In this document: piece by piece, positions 7,210 to 9,930 of the stretch
How positions within the stretch are numbered: position 1 is the stretch's first letter
How the letters are laid out: every line of letters starts with the position of its first letter
Assembly: GCF_943912555.1 (NCBI RefSeq)
Contig: NZ_CALTUR010000069.1
Coordinates: 1 to 9,930, forward strand
Length of the DNA stretch: 9,930 nucleotides
Origin: an uncultured Streptococcus sp.
GTDB taxonomy: Bacteria > Bacillota > Bacilli > Lactobacillales > Streptococcaceae
Direction of reading: 5' to 3'
Translations under genes and position numbers: made by a program
The notes under the pieces: model-generated
What the model saw: only the letters and a program-made list of their open reading frames with translations
Database searches by the model: none
What the model was told of the DNA's origin: nothing

Positions 7210-8773
7210 TTGTTACTTCTCCAATCCAATAATGCAATTTTTCTAAGAAACGTTTTCCTGTATGCTCTTTAATTTTGTCAATTGTATAAATTAGCGACTG
7301 ATTCCATTCCTTGAGTGTATCTAGGTAATGAGACATAGCCTTGTGAAGTTCTGATACTTCCGAAAGAAGATAGCCATTCTTTAAATGTTCTAAATAAACT
7401 GTCTTGACTCTATTGATTTGAGGAATCCCCGCACTTATGGCAGCTATCTGTGTATAAAGATGAGGCTGAGTGCTAAGATCAATAATTAAACGTACATATT
7501 CTAAATTTTTAATCAAGTCCGACTCATCGTACATATTTATAAATTGATAACGTAAATTCTGATTCTCATTTTCTTCTAATGGATTCTCGGCTTCTCCATA
7601 ATCTAATTCTTTTTCAAAATTGGCTACATGGATACGTTCTGAAATAATATCTTGCACCAACTCTTCAACTTGACTCATTTGTTCCTGATTTGCTGCAAAA
7701 GTACCAAAAACTAATTCTGTATCGTCTGTCTTAGCAACATATGAAAGAACTTCATAAATTCCTTCTTCATCAAGTCCCTCTTCAAAATTAAGATGGAAAT
7801 AAATAATCGATTCTTTCTTTCTTTGACTTTTTCCAAGTCTTAAACGAGTATCAAAAGGAGACAGATGTTTAAATTTAGCAATTTTTTCAGGGTAGAGACT
7901 CTGCAACTGTTGAAGGCTGTCCTCTCTATCTACTAGAACTAAATCAACCTTTTTACAAAAAGTACCCAATTCGCTTAAACTTTCCTGAGGATTACGGCCA
8001 ATGAAAAGACTCAAAATTTTCGTACTATTCTCTGGTAAACGAGATAGGACAAATTCATTATGTTTGTCGTAAGAAGGTAGGATATAAATATCATCTTTCT
8101 TATATTGTTGCAAGAGTCTTCTTTCAAAGAATTCCGCAATCAATTCTCCTATACTTTTATAACTGCTCTTTTTATATTGATAGGAAAAAACAGGATTTAC
8201 TTCGACTCTACCATCTTCTTGCAGATACTCTCTGAATTGCCAAATTCCTTTCAAATTCAAATAGTCTTGATAAGATGGAGCCCCATCTTTAAAATAAATC
8301 ACACTCGACACAAAGCCACGATCATCCATTATATAATGTTCAAGTAACTGACCATTTTCATGAAAATATTGAATATCACTTATGAAACCTTCCGTTCCAT
8401 GCTCCACTTGAGCATACCGTTTACCTTGTTTGTAAACAGTGATTGCAAAGGGACTGTATAGGAATTCACACTCTCTATCCCATTCAATATCCCACATATT
8501 CAACACTTGTACATGTGCATCATGCAAATCCTGCATGTCATCAAACACAGAATAAACAGATGCCTCTAAAACACCATGACGATGTAAAAAATAGCGTAGA
8601 TGAGGATGATAAGCTAATATCATTAGGTTGGAGGTGATTTCTTGTCTCTGAAACAAACGAATCTGATTGAAAGTATCGTCAAATTCTAGTCTGAAGAAAC
8701 TGCGATACCACGGTGTAATATCCGCATGCCACTGTCGCCCTGAACCATACCAAGCTGGAATAAAATAATACAT
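7193..8773 (-). CDS. asp1: Accessory Sec system protein Asp1 (degenerate GT-B-like export factor)
   Basis: A 526-residue cytosolic protein needed for adhesin export, acting in a complex with Asp2 and Asp3. It begins with the family-typical MYYFIPAWYGSGRQWH. A repetitive beta-rich part (about 105-200, including HENGQLLEHYIMDDRG and YFKDGAPSYQDYL) resembles the add-on domain of GtfA and GtfB. The C terminus resembles a GT-B donor domain: residues 434-451 (STQPHL... to ...AGIP) align with the GtfA segment holding E-x7-E, but Gln436 and Ala444 replace the two glutamates, and NGYL (466-469) matches NGYL in GtfA. It is therefore probably a non-catalytic glycosyltransferase relative, possibly a sugar or glycopeptide sensor (inference). 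The ATG has AGGAGG (8784-8779) five bases upstream, overlapping the secY2 stop codon. Confidence 0.93.
   Translation of the reverse strand: MYYFIPAWYGSGRQWHADITPWYRSFFRLEFDDTFNQIRLFQRQEITSNLMILAYHPHLRYFLHRHGVLEASVYSVFDDMQDLHDAHVQVLNMWDIEWDRECEFLYSPFAITVYKQGKRYAQVEHGTEGFISDIQYFHENGQLLEHYIMDDRGFVSSVIYFKDGAPSYQDYLNLKGIWQFREYLQEDGRVEVNPVFSYQYKKSSYKSIGELIAEFFERRLLQQYKKDDIYILPSYDKHNEFVLSRLPENSTKILSLFIGRNPQESLSELGTFCKKVDLVLVDREDSLQQLQSLYPEKIAKFKHLSPFDTRLRLGKSQRKKESIIYFHLNFEEGLDEEGIYEVLSYVAKTDDTELVFGTFAANQEQMSQVEELVQDIISERIHVANFEKELDYGEAENPLEENENQNLRYQFINMYDESDLIKNLEYVRLIIDLSTQPHLYTQIAAISAGIPQINRVKTVYLEHLKNGYLLSEVSELHKAMSHYLDTLKEWNQSLIYTIDKIKEHTGKRFLEKLHYWIGEVTNGEGT
7216..7222 (-). promoter_or_regulatory. 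Ribosome binding site of asp2
   Basis: GGAGAAG lies within the last codons of asp1, six bases before the ATG at 7209 (nine from its GGAG core). It favours that ATG over the following in-frame GTG and places asp2 initiation inside asp1. Confidence 0.6.
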
Positions 8774-8782
8774 ACTGTCCTC

Positions 8783-9930
8783 CTAAATTAATGGTTTATA
8801 AGTCTCATTTAGTCTCAGAGCTATCAGTTCTTCTCTAACCATAAAAATCATCCCCAGTAGCATAAACAAAAGCCCTGGAATCATTGTCAAGCGTAAAAAA
8901 CGCTCATCATATAAAACAAAAAGCATAGGAAGCCCTGCAATAATAATACTATACACGGCTCCTATAAAGGCAAATCGAAAAATTAATCGATTAATAAAAC
9001 GGCTCGTGTCCTCCCCTGGATAAATCCCATAGATATACTCACCTGATTTTTTCATAGAGTCAGCTATCTGTTCTCCACTCATACTAATAAAAGCAAAAAT
9101 AAGGTTAAATGCAAACAACATCAACAGATAAGTATAGATCCACAAAGGTTTCCCCATTGTAAATTCTCCTATCAATGTTGTATAGAGTGGATTATGAGAA
9201 TCAACCATTCTAAGTAACATCAAAAGATAAATTGGCAGAGTCATAAAGGTCATAACATACATATAAGGCATTCCTCCAGCGGGAGTTAAGGCCATCTCAA
9301 AATAAGAGTAACGCTTAAAACGACTGTGTAAGCCAATTTTATTTACCGCCACACGGTAACGAGCACGATATAAAATGACATTGACGTAGGTAGAAACAAG
9401 TGCAAATAAAACCATTAAAATGACAACCCAGGCAGGAGGGGTTAATATCTGAATAGAATTAATAATATCTTGAGGCATATTAATAATCATAGAAGTAAGC
9501 ATAATTAACATCGCTCCTCCAACACCATTACTAGCATTAATATCTGACAGCCATATCAAGAAAAAACTACCTGCACATAACAGGCTGATATTTAAGATAT
9601 AAACGAGTACAGTTGAATAGGATGATTGGATAGGTAAACTGAGAACTACAGCTGTTGACTGAATAAGAGCAATCACCAAAGTTAAGTACATCTGTCGTCT
9701 ATCTTGTGCTTCCTTTCCACCTCCAGTAAGTCCCTTAAAAAGGGAGAGCATAGTCCATAATATCATAGCAGACATCCATGGTGAAAGCCCAATAGAAAAA
9801 AGGGAGAGACTTCTTAAATTCCCACCTGTAAGAGCGGTTGAGAATGCTAAATAAGCAGTCGTTCCTCCTAGAAAATCTCTACTATTCAAATCAACAAAAG
9901 GTAAACTAATTCTACTACCCAATACATATA
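8783..9930 (-). CDS. secY2: SecY2, accessory Sec translocation channel (N terminus cut by the window edge)
   Basis: Integral membrane channel through which SecA2 pushes the glycosylated adhesin. About nine further hydrophobic segments are visible, separated by short polar loops. Recognisable SecY features are [11 protein letters not shown] (about 44-54, counting from the first complete codon at 9928), [17 protein letters not shown], and the loop [15 protein letters not shown] (about 294-308) that in SecY proteins contacts SecA. The frame is open to the right edge, reading [11 protein letters not shown]. The TTG at 9922 is therefore an internal Leu codon, not the start. From family length (roughly 400 residues) about 20-25 residues, including most of the first membrane segment, lie beyond 9930. 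The stop TAG (8785-8783) is nine bases before asp1 and forms part of its ribosome binding site. Confidence 0.95.
   Translation of the reverse strand, partial: YVLGSRISLPFVDLNSRDFLGGTTAYLAFSTALTGGNLRSLSLFSIGLSPWMSAMILWTMLSLFKGLTGGGKEAQDRRQMYLTLVIALIQSTAVVLSLPIQSSYSTVLVYILNISLLCAGSFFLIWLSDINASNGVGGAMLIMLTSMIINMPQDIINSIQILTPPAWVVILMVLFALVSTYVNVILYRARYRVAVNKIGLHSRFKRYSYFEMALTPAGGMPYMYVMTFMTLPIYLLMLLRMVDSHNPLYTTLIGEFTMGKPLWIYTYLLMLFAFNLIFAFISMSGEQIADSMKKSGEYIYGIYPGEDTSRFINRLIFRFAFIGAVYSIIIAGLPMLFVLYDERFLRLTMIPGLLFMLLGMIFMVREELIALRLNETYKPLI

Noticed and set aside
1..9930. Internal promoters, terminators or a hidden RNA gene between genes
   Set aside because: The gaps are only 1, 9 and 12 bases and the other junctions overlap. 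T-runs on the plus strand fall inside coding sequence without a preceding GC-rich hairpin that I could find. Promoters within coding sequence cannot be excluded by eye.
1..9930. A wholly new biological system
   Set aside because: Every gene fits the described accessory Sec and serine-rich adhesin glycosylation pathway in the expected order. No extra or foreign gene interrupts it in this window.

Overview
The window is an almost fully coding stretch of the accessory Sec (SecA2/SecY2) locus of a Gram-positive coccus. All genes lie on the minus strand, so transcription runs from high to low coordinates. The gene set and order (secY2, asp1, asp2, asp3, secA2, gtfA, gtfB, then the start of asp4), the low GC, and the AGGAGG-type ribosome binding sites point to Streptococcus. 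The GtfA protein looks very close to what I remember of the pneumococcal/mitis-group form, so S. pneumoniae or a close mitis-group relative is my best guess. I cannot fix the species by eye.

Layout in transcription order: secY2 (5' end beyond position 9930, stop at 8783), asp1 (8773-7193), asp2 (7209-5677), asp3 (5680-5240), secA2 (5247-2878, GTG start), gtfA (2865-1354), gtfB (1361-24) and the first seven codons of asp4 (22-1). Neighbours overlap by 4 to 17 bases or are separated by 1 to 12 bases. There is therefore no room for an internal promoter or terminator between genes, and no non-coding stretch needs separate description. I see no RNA gene, CRISPR array, insertion sequence or attachment site.

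How it works, from knowledge of the family: the operon makes and exports one very large serine-rich repeat adhesin (PsrP, GspB, Hsa or SrpA type). Its gene should lie nearby but outside the window, probably upstream (above 9930). GtfA/GtfB adds the first O-linked GlcNAc to Ser/Thr of the adhesin in the cytosol. Asp2 acetylates the sugars and, with Asp1 and Asp3, escorts the glycoprotein. SecA2 drives it through the SecY2 channel, with the small proteins Asp4 and Asp5 as extra translocase parts.

This is a known system, not an undescribed one. The points most worth a second look are: gapless comparison showing that GtfB has lost both glutamates of the GtfA E-x7-E motif, with Asp1 carrying a third degenerate copy; the intact Asp2 triad S362/E452/H482; the corrected starts of secA2 and secY2; twin 8-base start/stop overlaps; and the partial asp4 at the left edge.
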